Shown: positions 52,784 to 62,046, counted from the first letter of the stretch. The stretch: 64,000 nucleotides of DNA from Actinophytocola sp. (GCF_009379765.1 NZ_WHTD01000001.1:62001-126000), one strand, 5' to 3'. Notes: a model not told the origin generated them from the sequence alone. Made by a program: numbers and translations.

Positions 52784-53725
52784 ATGTCGATCACCCGAAT
52801 CAGTACGCAGGCGCTGCGGATACTCGACGAGAACCGCACCGTGGAGATCCACTCGGTTTTCACCAGGGCGGTCAACCTGCGGGCGGGGGAGCGGCTGATC
52901 ACCTGCACGGCGGATGTCGTCTCGGCCCCTCACGGTGTGGAGATGACATTCGCCGGCCTGGCCCGACTCCAGCGACTGCACCGCGAGGCGCCGGGTGCGG
53001 TGTTGGACTGGCGCCCGCGCGACCGGAGCATGAGCAGTCGCACCGCGACCGCGGTGATCCCCTCGACCCCGCGAACGACCGTGTTCGACCCGGCCCTGCC
53101 GGCGGCTCGGCGCGACCCGATGAGTCGCCCCGTCGGCCACCTGATCGGGCACTTGGCTCGGGTGCGAGCACTCACCGGGTTCGGCGACCGGTGGCCGTCC
53201 CTCACCGCCGACCCTCACCTGACGGCCGCCGTCGACGCGCTGACCGACGACCGGGCCGATGACCGCACCGTCGATGACGCGGTGCTCCACCTGCTCGGCC
53301 GGGGCCCCGGACTCACCCCCAGCGGCGACGACGTACTGGTCGGAATGATCGCCGCGCTCTGGTTCGTGGGCGAGATCGACGCCTCGAGTTTGGCTCCGCT
53401 GCGGCACCTGCTCGCCGATGGTGCGCTCCGGCTCACGACGGACATCTCGGTGGAGTACCTGCACCACGCGTGCCGAGGGATGGTCGTGGGGCCGTTGCAC
53501 GACCTGCTGCTCGCGCTCGACCGATCGGACAGTTCGACGACTGCCGACGCGGTGAGCCGGTTGTGTCGCTACGGCCACACGTCGGGAATGGACTGCCTGC
53601 TGGGTGTGGTCACCGGCTTGCGGCACATCGCCACGGTCCACGCGCACCCAGGTAGGTCGCGGACGCGCCGGCAAGCCTCACGCGGTCGCAGACCGGAGGC
53701 TCCGCGCGCGCCGGCCGTCAGGTAG
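52784..53725 (+). CDS. DUF2877 protein (AllH/YlbF-like)
   Basis: The 313-residue product shows the DUF2877 hallmark LGRGPGLTPSGDDVLVGMIA near residue 170 and SAVSVEYLHHACRG-type sequence (here ISVEYLHHACRGMVVGPLHD) near 222, then HTSGMDCLLGVVTGL near 268. In E. coli AllH is the third subunit of oxamate carbamoyltransferase. It is the only DUF2877 in the window and could serve both FdrA/DUF1116 pairs. The last 25 residues are basic and disordered. Confidence 0.85.
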   Translation: MSITRISTQALRILDENRTVEIHSVFTRAVNLRAGERLITCTADVVSAPHGVEMTFAGLARLQRLHREAPGAVLDWRPRDRSMSSRTATAVIPSTPRTTVFDPALPAARRDPMSRPVGHLIGHLARVRALTGFGDRWPSLTADPHLTAAVDALTDDRADDRTVDDAVLHLLGRGPGLTPSGDDVLVGMIAALWFVGEIDASSLAPLRHLLADGALRLTTDISVEYLHHACRGMVVGPLHDLLLALDRSDSSTTADAVSRLCRYGHTSGMDCLLGVVTGLRHIATVHAHPGRSRTRRQASRGRRPEAPRAPAVR

Positions 53726-53854
53726 GCGAGACGCTCGCCCGGCGGTTCACGCCCGCACGAAAGCCGAGCACCGGCAAGGAGGATGGCATCCCTCGCAACC
53801 CGTTTCGGCGATAGCGGCGACTCGCGCCGCCTCAGCGCGGGGTACCACAGTGTC

Positions 53855-54382
53855 ATGGCGCCTTTGCTCCTCACCGTTGGACATGGCACGACGAGTCAGG
53901 TCGAGCTCACCGGGCTGCTGCGCGCGGCGGGCGTGGCCTGGGTGGTCGATGTGCGCCGCTATCCGGGCAGCCGGGCACATCCCCACGTCAGCCGCGAGGC
54001 GCTGGCCGGTTGGCTTCCCGCGGCCGGTATCGGCTACCGGTGGGAGGAACGGCTCGGTGGCCGGCGTCGGCTGCCGGCCGAGTCACCGGATCGATGGTGG
54101 CGGGCGGACGCGTTTCGCGCCTATGCCCACCACATGCGCGGCGCCGAGTTCCTCGACGCCGTCGACAGTCTGCTCACCGACGTGGCGGCGGCCAGCACCG
54201 TGGTGATGTGCAGCGAGAGCCTCTGGTGGCGCTGCCACCGCCGGCTGATCGCCGACTTCGTGACCCTCGCCCGCGCGACCCCGGTACGCCACCTCGGCCA
54301 TGACGGCCGGCTCACCGGGCACCCGGTCGCCGCGGGCGCCCGCCGCACGCCCGACGGGGTGCTCGTCTACGACCTGACCTGA
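53855..54382 (+). CDS. DUF488-family protein
   Basis: This 175-residue protein has LLTVGHGTTSQVELTGLLRA at the N-terminus and VVDVRRYPGSRAHPHVSREA near residue 30, then VVMCSESLWWRCHRRLIADF near 110, the typical Cys-rich core of DUF488. The family has no firm function. A start 24 codons earlier (53783) is possible, but homology begins at 53855. Confidence 0.82.
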   Translation: MAPLLLTVGHGTTSQVELTGLLRAAGVAWVVDVRRYPGSRAHPHVSREALAGWLPAAGIGYRWEERLGGRRRLPAESPDRWWRADAFRAYAHHMRGAEFLDAVDSLLTDVAAASTVVMCSESLWWRCHRRLIADFVTLARATPVRHLGHDGRLTGHPVAAGARRTPDGVLVYDLT

Positions 54383-54580
54383 CCGGCCGCCTTCCTTGCC
54401 GAGGTTGCCGACAGCCGGCAGATCGCGGCGGTCCGGTTGACGGCCGCGGCACCTGTTGTCGGAGCGGGTCCACGGGAACCATTGACGTTGACCCAAGGTG
54501 CAACAACCCGCCGGTTCGGTGCCTCACGTAGCCGGCCCGGCCGGTCACCTGTCCACGCGTTGATACCGAAGGAGCCGGAC

Positions 54581-55024
54581 ATGAGCATCGCGCAGCGAAC
54601 CGCACGGACGAACTGGGAAGGCTCGTTGGCCGCCGGCGGCGGGACGGTCCGGTCGGGTAGCGGCGCACTCGACGGGCTCGACGTGACCTGGGCCGCGCGG
54701 ACCGAGACGCCCGGCGGCAAGACCAGCCCAGAGGAACTGGCCGCCGCCGCTCACTCCTCCTGCTTCGCGATGGCCCTGGCGCTGCTGCTCGGTAAGGGCA
54801 ACACACCGCCGCAGCGGCTCAGCGTCGAGGCGACGGTGACCCTGGGCGACGTCGACGGCGTACCGACCATCGTCTCCTCCGCTCTGCGCGTGGACGGCTG
54901 GGTCACCGGGCTCGACGCGGCGGGGTTCCAGAAGGTCGTGGACGAGGCGAGCGCATTGTGCCCCGTCTCGCGGCTGTTCGCCGGCGCCCAGGTCAGCGTC
55001 GAGGCCGCTCTGCAGTCGAACTGA
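54581..55024 (+). CDS. OsmC/Ohr-family peroxiredoxin
   Basis: The 147-residue protein shows GGKTSPEELAAAAHSSCFAM near residue 50 with the first redox Cys, and VVDEASALCPVSRLFAGAQV near 122 with the second. These are the OsmC-type resolving pair that reduces organic hydroperoxides. AAGGAG stands 6 bases before the ATG. It is a different subfamily from the OsmC at 27948. Confidence 0.9.
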   Translation: MSIAQRTARTNWEGSLAAGGGTVRSGSGALDGLDVTWAARTETPGGKTSPEELAAAAHSSCFAMALALLLGKGNTPPQRLSVEATVTLGDVDGVPTIVSSALRVDGWVTGLDAAGFQKVVDEASALCPVSRLFAGAQVSVEAALQSN

Positions 55025-55085
55025 CGAGCATCGGTCGGCTCGATCCCGGCCGAACGGATCGACGAAACCACATGTGGCGGCACGC

Positions 55086-56008
55086 TCACAGGACGCCCTT
55101 CACGCGCAGCTTGTCGAGCAGCAGATGAAAGTAGACCACGCCTTCGTAGGGGTGCCACGGCGACGTCAACCGTCGAATCTCGTCGTAGCTCGGTTTCCCG
55201 GCAAGATGGAACAGGTGCTGCAGGTTGTTCTGCGCCCCGATGTCGTCGCCCGGAAAAGTATCCAGCCTTCCCAGCCCGCGCAGGAGCACGTATTCCGCGG
55301 ACCAACGGCCGATGCCGCGAATGGTCGACAGGGATTCGACGACGTCGGTGTTGGTCATGCCGTCGAGGTCCGCGAATGTCAGACGGTGGTCGGCCACGTG
55401 GGCGGCGAGCTCCTGTATCGCAAGTGCCTTCAGGCGACTGAACCCCAGTCCCTTGACGGACTCCGCGGACACGTCGGCCAAGTCGGCCGGCGTGGGGAAC
55501 GCGTGCCGCATGGTGCCCTGGGTGACGACGTGCGCCCCGAATCGCTCCGAAACCGGTTCAACAACACAATCCCCAGGTCAAGTGTCACCTGTTGGCACGC
55601 GATGGCGTTGACCAGTGCCTCGAAGACACTCGGAAACCGCGGCGGCCGTACTCCGAGAAACCGCTCGACAAGACCCTCGATGGCGGCATTGCCGCGCGCA
55701 CGGTCGTAGAAAGGTCGTAGATCGACGGCAAGCCCGAGCACCTTGTGCACCAGTCGCCCGGCATCCTCTTTCGCCTGCCGGCTCATTCGTGCTGCCGATT
55801 CCAAGGTGACGAGCAGTGTCGGTTCGACGCCGAACGTTTCCTGGGTGACGGTCAGTCGGGCCGGAACATCGTCGGCGACGATGATGCGGCTGTACCGGTG
55901 GCCGTCCCAGCGGTCGACGACATTCTTCTTCCGTCTGCGCAACGCCCAGGCGGTGAGGTCGAGCCGAAAAGGAGGCGTCGCCGGGAGAACAATCGTGGCA
56001 CGGGCCAT
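55086..56008 (-). pseudogene. DNA-3-methyladenine glycosylase II (AlkA-like), single-base frameshift
   Basis: The first frame (from ATG 56008) reads the N-domain and FPSVFEALVNAIACQQVTLD. After NRF near 55,550 the true sequence continues in another frame as ERFGAHVVTQGTMRHAF, then VESLSTIRGIGRWSAEYVLL with the helix-hairpin-helix and catalytic-Asp region. Restoring one T in the short T run near 55,550 would rejoin the two halves. It is either a recent pseudogene or a base-calling error. TACAAT (56021-56016) lies 7 bases before the ATG, a leaderless promoter. Confidence 0.75.
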
Positions 56009-56155
56009 ACAGAATATTGTATCGGCCAACCGCGGCACTTCTGAGAACCTCGCCCATTCCCACAATCCGATTTCATCGTCGGGCCGCCGTCCGCGAACCC
56101 GCGCCGGGAACGGAGCCGGCCGCGACGCTGATGCCGGTCGCCAGGATCGGGACTG

Positions 56156-56434
56156 TCAGCGCTGTTGTCGCCGGTCGGCGTTGCCTCGGTGGTGTCGGGG
56201 GCTCCAGATCAGTCCGCCTGTGGCGGCGAAGGCCAAGGCGGCGGCGGGTGCCCCGGCCAGCGCCATGACGGTGCCGAGCAGTGCCACGACGACGAGCACG
56301 ATGGCGTAGGCGAGCCAGCGATGATCCGGTGGCGGTACCGCGACGGCGCGGAAGGATCGCTCGAAATCCGGGTCGTCGGTGACGAGCCGGCGCTGGATCT
56401 CGCACAGCGTCTCCCGTTCGCGATCACTGAGCAT
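56156..56434 (-). CDS. DUF3040 small membrane protein
   Basis: The 92-residue product begins MLSDRERETLCEIQRRLVTD and has two hydrophobic segments (WLAYAIVLVVVALLGTVMA, AAALAFAATGGLIW), the DUF3040 layout seen widely in actinomycetes. AGGAGGTG precedes the ATG. The function is unknown. Confidence 0.85.
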   Translation of the reverse strand: MLSDRERETLCEIQRRLVTDDPDFERSFRAVAVPPPDHRWLAYAIVLVVVALLGTVMALAGAPAAALAFAATGGLIWSPRHHRGNADRRQQR

Positions 56435-56539
56435 GACACACCTCCTGGGGTGCTTCCCGGCGCTGGGTCACCGCCGGATGTCACATGCATCGGGCGTCGG
56501 TTTCGAAGTGCCGGCTCGGCTCTCGCGCGGCGATCCTTG

Positions 56540-56950
56540 ACGACAAATGGTGTCAGGTCCAATTGCGGCGCACGACTGATTTGTATCGTATCACGATATA
56601 TGTCGGATTGCGTCGCCGTCGGCGTGCACAGTGGTCTGGTCGAGCACATCGCTCTCGTTGACGACGACGCGGAACGTGAAGTCGACACCGCTGGGCGACG
56701 TGTCGAGAAGGCCGACCTCGCTCGTGAACCTGCATAGCGATATCCCAGGTTGTACTCGGCCCAGCCATGGCAGCTGTCGGGAAGGTCGGGGAACGCCAAG
56801 GCTTCCTCGTAAGGTTTCGCGTTCACCTCCGCCGGCCCGACCACGAGGAACTCGTCGATGTAGATATCCCGCACAGAGACCTGGACCGGGTCCACCGAGG
56901 CCAGCGAGATCTCTCCCGCGCCGGTCTGGGCGCTCGTCGAGCACGCTGGT
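56540..56950 (-). pseudogene. NPCBM-like domain remnant
   Basis: One minus frame gives SVRDIYIDEFLVVGPAEVNA and PDSCHGWAEYNLGYRYAG. After a frameshift near 56,735 the next frame gives FTSEVGLLDTSPSGVDFTFR and VVVNESDVLDQTTVHADGDA. The Gly-Tyr-x-Tyr...VGLxDxSPSG pattern is that of NPCBM/NEW2 carbohydrate-binding domains. No enzyme domain is attached. Confidence 0.45.
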
Positions 56951-56976
56951 ACAGGGCCAAGGCAGAATCGGTGGTA

Positions 56977-57214
56977 GGTGCAGCCGGACCACCTGGCGGT
57001 GCTCGGTCAGTGTGGACAGTTCGTGTGCGTCGAAGTCCCGCAAACGGGTCCACAGCCCGATGTACGGTGCGAGCGGTGCCTGCGCCTGCATGCCGCCCAG
57101 GTGCTCGATCGTGTCGATCGCCCGGGCTCGCACGCGGTTCAGCAGGTACTGGCGAGCCAACGTGGCCCGGTTGAGACGGCGCCGGCTCAGTGTCTCGGTC
57201 ACTGTCTTGGTCAT
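56977..57214 (-). pseudogene. Winged-helix DNA-binding protein (HTH_42/DUF1006-type), truncated
   Basis: Only the first 79 residues are left: SRRRLNRATLARQYLLNRVR, DTIEHLGGMQAQAPLAPYIG and LWTRLRDFDAHELSTLTEHR. These start a family of about 380 residues related to DNA glycosylases (AlkX/AlkZ type). The ATG overlaps the epoxide hydrolase stop (ATGA). The remainder has been deleted and replaced by the NPCBM-like remnant. Confidence 0.7.
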
Positions 57215-58335
57215 TGCAGCGGTCCGAAGAACGCGCGCAGGTCCGCCGCCAGCTCGGCCGGGGCCTCCATCGCCGGGAAGTGCTTGCCACGCTCGAACTG
57301 GGTCCAGTGCGCGTCGGGCGGCGCCGGGACCACCCGGCGGACCGTCTCGTCCGCGCCGAAGACCGCGAAGCCCTGCGGCACCGCCGGCGGCGCGCCCCAG
57401 TCCGCCGAGTGCGCCTGCTCGTAGAGGGTGTGCGCGGCGGTGGCGCCGGAGCCGGTGAACCAGTACAGGCTGACCGTGGTGAGCAGCTGGTCCCGGTCGA
57501 TCGGCAGGTCGGTCCACTCCTCGAACTTCTCCGCGATCCAGGCGAGCTGCAGCAGCGGCGAGTCGACCAGGCCGTAGCCGATGGTCTGCGGCCGGCTGGT
57601 CTGGATCGCCAGGTAGCCGGAGCCCTGCTTCTTGAACTCGGCCATCCGGTCCAGCACCACCTTGTCGACCGGATCGTTCTCGTCGAGCCGGTCGGCCATG
57701 CCGGGGAGGAACGTGGCGACGTTTGCGGCGGTCAGCGGGTCGGTCACCACGTGCACGCCGATGACGTGTTCGCCGTCGAGGCCGGCGACCATGCCGGACA
57801 CGCCGCCTCCGATGTCGCCGCCGTGCACGCCGTACCGCTGGTAGCCGAGCCGGCGCATCAGCTCGATCCAGGCGCGCGCGGTGCTGCCTATCGTCCAGCC
57901 GGTCGCGGCCAGCGGGGTCGAGAAGGCGTAGCCGGGCATGGACGGCACGACGACGTGGAACGCGGGGCCGTCGGCCGGGTCGACCAGCGGCTCGATGAGC
58001 TGCAGGAACTCGGCGACGGAGCTCGGGAAGCCGTGCGTCAGCAGCACCGGCCGCGCGTCCGGCCGAGTGGACCGGACGTGCAGGAAGTGGATGCGCTGGC
58101 CGTCGATGTCCGTGGTGAACTGCGGGTACTGGTTGAGCCTCGCCTCCTGGGCGCGCCAGTCGTGTTCCGTGCGCCAGTACTCGGCGAGCTCGCGGAGGTA
58201 GTCCAGCGGCACGCCGCGGGCCCATCCCACGCCGGGCAGCTCGCCGGGCCAGCGGGCGCCCGCCAGCCGGCCGTGCAGGTAGTCGAGGTCGGCCTGGGGG
58301 ATTGCCACGCGAAAGGGCTTGATCTCATCGCTCAT
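57211..58335 (-). CDS. Epoxide hydrolase (alpha/beta hydrolase with EHN domain)
   Basis: The 374-residue enzyme has the epoxide hydrolase N-terminal domain (QADLDYLHGRLAGARWPGEL), the oxyanion motif LLTHGFPSSVAEFLQLIEPL near residue 98 and the nucleophile elbow GVHGGDIGGGVSGMVAG with Asp near 172. A lid domain follows, and the C-terminal His is in FERGKHFPAMEAP near 350. It opens epoxides to diols. Divergent transcription with a WYL regulator across a 12-bp palindrome suggests induced expression. An epoxide substrate is interesting because coenzyme M is classically tied to epoxide metabolism, but the two loci are 20 kb apart. Confidence 0.92.
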   Translation of the reverse strand: MSDEIKPFRVAIPQADLDYLHGRLAGARWPGELPGVGWARGVPLDYLRELAEYWRTEHDWRAQEARLNQYPQFTTDIDGQRIHFLHVRSTRPDARPVLLTHGFPSSVAEFLQLIEPLVDPADGPAFHVVVPSMPGYAFSTPLAATGWTIGSTARAWIELMRRLGYQRYGVHGGDIGGGVSGMVAGLDGEHVIGVHVVTDPLTAANVATFLPGMADRLDENDPVDKVVLDRMAEFKKQGSGYLAIQTSRPQTIGYGLVDSPLLQLAWIAEKFEEWTDLPIDRDQLLTTVSLYWFTGSGATAAHTLYEQAHSADWGAPPAVPQGFAVFGADETVRRVVPAPPDAHWTQFERGKHFPAMEAPAELAADLRAFFGPLQ

Positions 58336-58358
58336 ACCGGGAAACCTAGAAGCAATAG

Positions 58359-58370
58359 CGGAACGTTCCG
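58359..58370. promoter_or_regulatory. 12-bp palindrome between epoxide hydrolase and WYL regulator
   Basis: CGGAACGTTCCG is a perfect palindrome in a 62-base divergent region. It is the likely operator for the regulator at 58398. Confidence 0.5.
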
Positions 58371-58397
58371 TTCCTAGATCCTCGGCAGGATCGAAAA

Positions 58398-59372
58398 ATG
58401 TTGGAAACCTCGGCGCGGCTGCTGCGCCTGCTGTCCCTGCTGCAGAGCCGGCGCGACTGGACCAGTGCCGAGCTCGCCACCCGGCTCGGCGTCACCACCC
58501 GCACCATCCGCAACGACGTGGAACGGTTGCGCGGGCTCGGTTACCCGGTCCACGCGCGACCGGGCGTCGCCGGCGGCTACCGGCTCGGCGCCGGCGGCAC
58601 GCTGCCGCCGCTGCTGCTCGACGACGAGGAGGCGGTGGCGGTCGCGATCGGGTTGCGCACCGCCGCCAGCGGCTCGATCGCCGGCATCGAGGAGACCTCG
58701 GTGCGTGCGCTCGCCAAGCTGGAGCAGGTGCTCCCGTCGCGCCTGCGCCACCGGGTCAGTGTCTTCCAGTCGCACGTGCTGCCGATGCCGTCCCCCGGTC
58801 CACGGGTGGATCCGGACGTGCTCACCACGATCGCCGGTGCGTGCCGGGACCACGAGCGGCTGCGGTTCGACTACCGGGCGCACTCCGGCACGACCAGCCT
58901 GCGCTCGGTGGAGCCGTACCGCCTGATCAACGACCGGCGGCGCTGGTACCTCGTGGCCTGGGACGGGGATCGGGACGACTGGCGCACCTTCCGGGTCGAC
59001 CGGATCGAGCCGCGGCCGCCGACCGGCCCGCGCTTTACCCCGCGTGCGCTGCCGCCGGACCGCGAGGTCGCCGCGCGGGTGGCCCGCGGGGTCCACGAGG
59101 CGACCTGGCGGTACCGGGCGCGGGTGATCGTGCACGCGCCGGCACAACACGTCCGGGACCGGCTGCCGATCCCGGTCGACGTCGAGTCGCTCGGCCCCGA
59201 CCGGTGCGCGTTCGAACCCGCCTCGGACCACCCGCCGATGCTCGCGCTCTACCTGGGCCTGCTGGACGCCGACTTCGAGGTCGTCGACTCGCCGGAGCTC
59301 GTGGCCGCGCTGCACACGCTCGCGGACCGCTACCGGCGCGCGGTCGGCACCAGCCAGCACACATCCGACTAG
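58398..59372 (+). CDS. WYL-domain transcriptional regulator (YafY-type)
   Basis: The 324-residue protein has an N-terminal HTH_11 (LLRLLSLLQSRRDWTSAELA, RLGVTTRTIRNDVERLRGLG). The middle WYL domain is LRFDYRAHSGTTSLRSVEPY followed by RRWYLVAWDGDRDDWRTFRV (residues about 155-200), then a C-terminal WCX extension. WYL domains bind small ligands or nucleic acids. It is divergent from the epoxide hydrolase, which it probably controls. Confidence 0.92.
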   Translation: MLETSARLLRLLSLLQSRRDWTSAELATRLGVTTRTIRNDVERLRGLGYPVHARPGVAGGYRLGAGGTLPPLLLDDEEAVAVAIGLRTAASGSIAGIEETSVRALAKLEQVLPSRLRHRVSVFQSHVLPMPSPGPRVDPDVLTTIAGACRDHERLRFDYRAHSGTTSLRSVEPYRLINDRRRWYLVAWDGDRDDWRTFRVDRIEPRPPTGPRFTPRALPPDREVAARVARGVHEATWRYRARVIVHAPAQHVRDRLPIPVDVESLGPDRCAFEPASDHPPMLALYLGLLDADFEVVDSPELVAALHTLADRYRRAVGTSQHTSD

Positions 59373-59385
59373 TGTCGCGTGATTC

Positions 59386-60168
59386 TTGAATCAGGCGCGA
59401 ACGGGACGGCTCTCCTGCCGTCCTGGCGGTAACAGCTTCTCGCCAAAAACTAGAGTGCTGATGACCGACGGGACAAGCAAACCGATCGAAGACGTCGAAG
59501 TTGGCGACGAGGTGCTAGCCACAGATCCCGCCACGGGGCAGAGTGATGCGCATGAGGTCGTCGCAACAATCGTCGGACATGGGTGGAAGAACGTCGTTGA
59601 ACTGACGTTCGACGTCGATGGTGTCGACGGAAGCCGAACTGCCACGCTGGCCGCAACAGATCATCACGTCCTATGGGCGGATGATCTTGGCGGATGGGTG
59701 GCCGCGGGTGATCTGCCGGTCGGCAGCAACTTGCGAGGCCTTGACGGGGACGTCGAGTTGCGTGCCCTCGCCCGCCACGTCCGGAATCAGGAAGTGTACA
59801 ATCTGACCGTTAGTGGCGTTCATACCTACTATGTCTTGTCTGGCCCTGTTCCAGTCCTGGCTCGCAATGACGATGGCGGCAATGACCTAAGTCGCGAAAC
59901 AGTTCGGTTGTTGGCGATGCGAATGGCAGGTATACCCGTGGATGCGGAACCTGTTGATATTATTCGCAATGCCTCGGGTGTCCAGTACGTCTACGATATG
60001 GACGGTCGCAACATGCTCGTAACTGAAAATACGATGGATAGATCGCACCCGGGTCAGCCGCATTGGGAAGCCGGTGAAATGAAACAAAACCAGCAAGTTG
60101 ACAACCACGGTCGTTGGCGTGTGGCGAATAACAAGATAAAGGTAAACTTCTCAAGTGAGGGATGCTAG
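59386..60168 (+). CDS. Orphan polymorphic-toxin tip: pretoxin-Hint plus C-terminal toxin domain
   Basis: About 260 residues without a delivery domain. Residues about 16-165 are a pretoxin Hint (splicing/autoproteolysis) domain: NSFSPKTRVLMTDGTSKPIE, VEVGDEVLATDPATGQSD, TLAATDHHVLW and VHTYYVLSGPVPVLARN. After it comes a variable tip ending in DRSHPGQPHWEAGEMKQNQ and NHGRWRVANNKIKVNF, a tail common to RHS toxins of unknown activity. The codon use and GC drop from about 59,880 on, as usual for toxin tips. The first start (TTG 59386) is uncertain; the module looks cut off from its RHS body. Confidence 0.7.
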   Translation: MNQARTGRLSCRPGGNSFSPKTRVLMTDGTSKPIEDVEVGDEVLATDPATGQSDAHEVVATIVGHGWKNVVELTFDVDGVDGSRTATLAATDHHVLWADDLGGWVAAGDLPVGSNLRGLDGDVELRALARHVRNQEVYNLTVSGVHTYYVLSGPVPVLARNDDGGNDLSRETVRLLAMRMAGIPVDAEPVDIIRNASGVQYVYDMDGRNMLVTENTMDRSHPGQPHWEAGEMKQNQQVDNHGRWRVANNKIKVNFSSEGC

Positions 60169-60169
60169 C

Positions 60170-60706
60170 GTGGAGTTTGAGTCCACAACTCCCGCCGAAG
60201 CTGCGGAAATCCGTAAGCGGTGGGCTAGGTCGCCGCAGGAAAGTTTCGACGAATTGGCCCGTGGTCTGACCGAATACGGCGTAGATATGTATAACGTTAG
60301 TTGGATGTCCGCAGAAGATTCTGAGGTGGCAATACGTCACTGGAGGGCGTTGGGTGCCGAGAAATACGGCCGATTGACTCTAGTTCCTCCCGAAGGAAGC
60401 AACGTACGTCGAGGGGAATTTAGTGATGGGACCGTGCCCCCATGGCTAGCGCAAGACCGGTGCTCTCAGAGAGTACTTGTCAGCTTTTCGGCTGCGATGC
60501 CTGTTGGCCTCCTTGCGATTTGTGAATGGGGATTCGTTGTGGACAACCTTAGTCAACTTGCTCGGGCGGACGGTGATGGCTATGCCGTCGCAAAGTCAGA
60601 CTTGCAAGGGGTTGTTCTGGTCAACATTGATGATGACCTTGGCGATAAGGCTTTTCTGGTCGATGCGTGGGGTGATTTTGTTTTGAATGTCGACGATGGA
60701 CAATAG
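60170..60706 (+). CDS. Putative immunity protein of the Hint toxin
   Basis: This 178-residue soluble protein of no known family is rich in Trp and acidic residues (EIRKRWARSPQESFDELARG, WMSAEDSEVAIRHWRALGAE, VLVNIDDDLGDKAFLVDAWG). GTG 60170 begins 2 bases after the toxin stop, with GAGGG 8 bases upstream. The AT-richer codon use is the same as in the toxin tip. Position and composition point to the cognate immunity protein. Confidence 0.65.
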   Translation: MEFESTTPAEAAEIRKRWARSPQESFDELARGLTEYGVDMYNVSWMSAEDSEVAIRHWRALGAEKYGRLTLVPPEGSNVRRGEFSDGTVPPWLAQDRCSQRVLVSFSAAMPVGLLAICEWGFVVDNLSQLARADGDGYAVAKSDLQGVVLVNIDDDLGDKAFLVDAWGDFVLNVDDGQ

Positions 60707-60759
60707 CGGGTCTTCGAAGTTCGAAGTTAACCGGGCAGGGGCGGTTTTCGGCTAGTTCG

Positions 60760-62004
60760 TTGGTGACGCACTGTAGTCAATTGTGGGGTGTGGGCCCCGG
60801 TGTAAGGCGCCCGCAGCTCTTCGTGATCAGGTTCTCCACGACCGAGTACGGCGGCGACCGGGTCACCGTCACCCCACCAGAGGGCGGCACGACCACCACG
60901 ACCATCACCGACGGCCGCGACCGCACCGTCGAGGTGCAGCAACACACCCCGACCGGCGTCGACACCACCAGCTACGCCTACACCCCCGCGGGGCAGCTCG
61001 CCGAAGTCAAGGATCCGGGCGACAACACCTGGAGCTACGAGTACGACCTGCGCGGCCGCAAGACCGCCGAGACCGACCCGGACCGCGGCCACACCACCTA
61101 CGACAAGGTCGGCAACCGCGTCACCGAGACCCAGTACGCCCTGTCCGGCGACATCTCCAAGACTTACGCCTACACCGGCCACACCCTCGACTCGGTCACC
61201 ACCACCCACCCCGGCGGCACCAACCTCGACACCTACGACTACGACCCCACCGGCAACACCACCAGCCGCGCCCTGGCCGGCGACGATCAAACCCTCGAGT
61301 GGGACGCCGAGGGACATCTGGCGAAGGTCACCGAAAACAGCCAGGAGACCAGCTACGTCTACACCGCCGACGGCGACCGCCTGATCCGCCGCGACCCGGA
61401 CGCGGTCACTTTGTTCCTGGGCAACCAGGAGGTTCGTCTCGATCGTGAGTCGCGTGAGGTGTCGGCGACCCGTTACTACGAGCATGCCGGCCGTACGGTG
61501 GCGGTTCGCACGGAGTCGGGTGTGTCGTGGTTGGCGAGTGATCACAACGGCACCGGCGAGATCACGATCGACGCAGCGTCGATGCAGGTCAACCGCCGCC
61601 GTCATCTTCCGTTCGGTGAGCCTCGCGGCACGGCCCCGTCGGCCTGGCTGGGCCAGCGTGGCTTCGTGGGCGGCACCCTGGACACGTCGACGGGCCTGAC
61701 CCACCTCGGCGCCCGCGAATACGACCCGACGGTGGGTCGGTTCCTGTCGGTGGACCCGATCATGGACCTGGCCGACCCCCAACAAATGCACGGCTACACC
61801 TACGCCAACAACAACCCCGCCACCTTCACCGACCCGGATGGGCTGTACCCGATCTGTGGTGGCGGGGCTGGTGGGGACTGTGCGGTCGAGGGGCCGATCT
61901 GGCAGTCGAACCCGAGCAAAGCGCAGATCCGGTCTGGGTCCAGGTCGGCGGCCGCGGATGCTGTCGCGGTGAGGGTACTGATCGCGTGGTGGATGATCAG
62001 GTAG
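60760..62004 (+). pseudogene. RHS-repeat core fragment (toxin body, broken at both ends)
   Basis: From about 60,835 the frame encodes YD-repeats (YAYTPAGQLAEVKDPGDNTW, YEYDLRGRKTAETDPDRGHT, YDYDPTGNTTSRALAGDDQT). The RHS core end follows: GLTHLGAREYDPTVGRFLSV, DPIMDLADPQQMHGYTYANN and NNPATFTDPDGLYP. The tail after this is short and unrelated to any toxin. The N-terminal part with secretion signals is missing. It is a decayed RHS/YD gene beside its own orphan toxin tip. Confidence 0.8.
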
Positions 62005-62046
62005 GCCCAGATCTCCTGGTGGACCAGGTCCGGCAGCCGCGACCTG

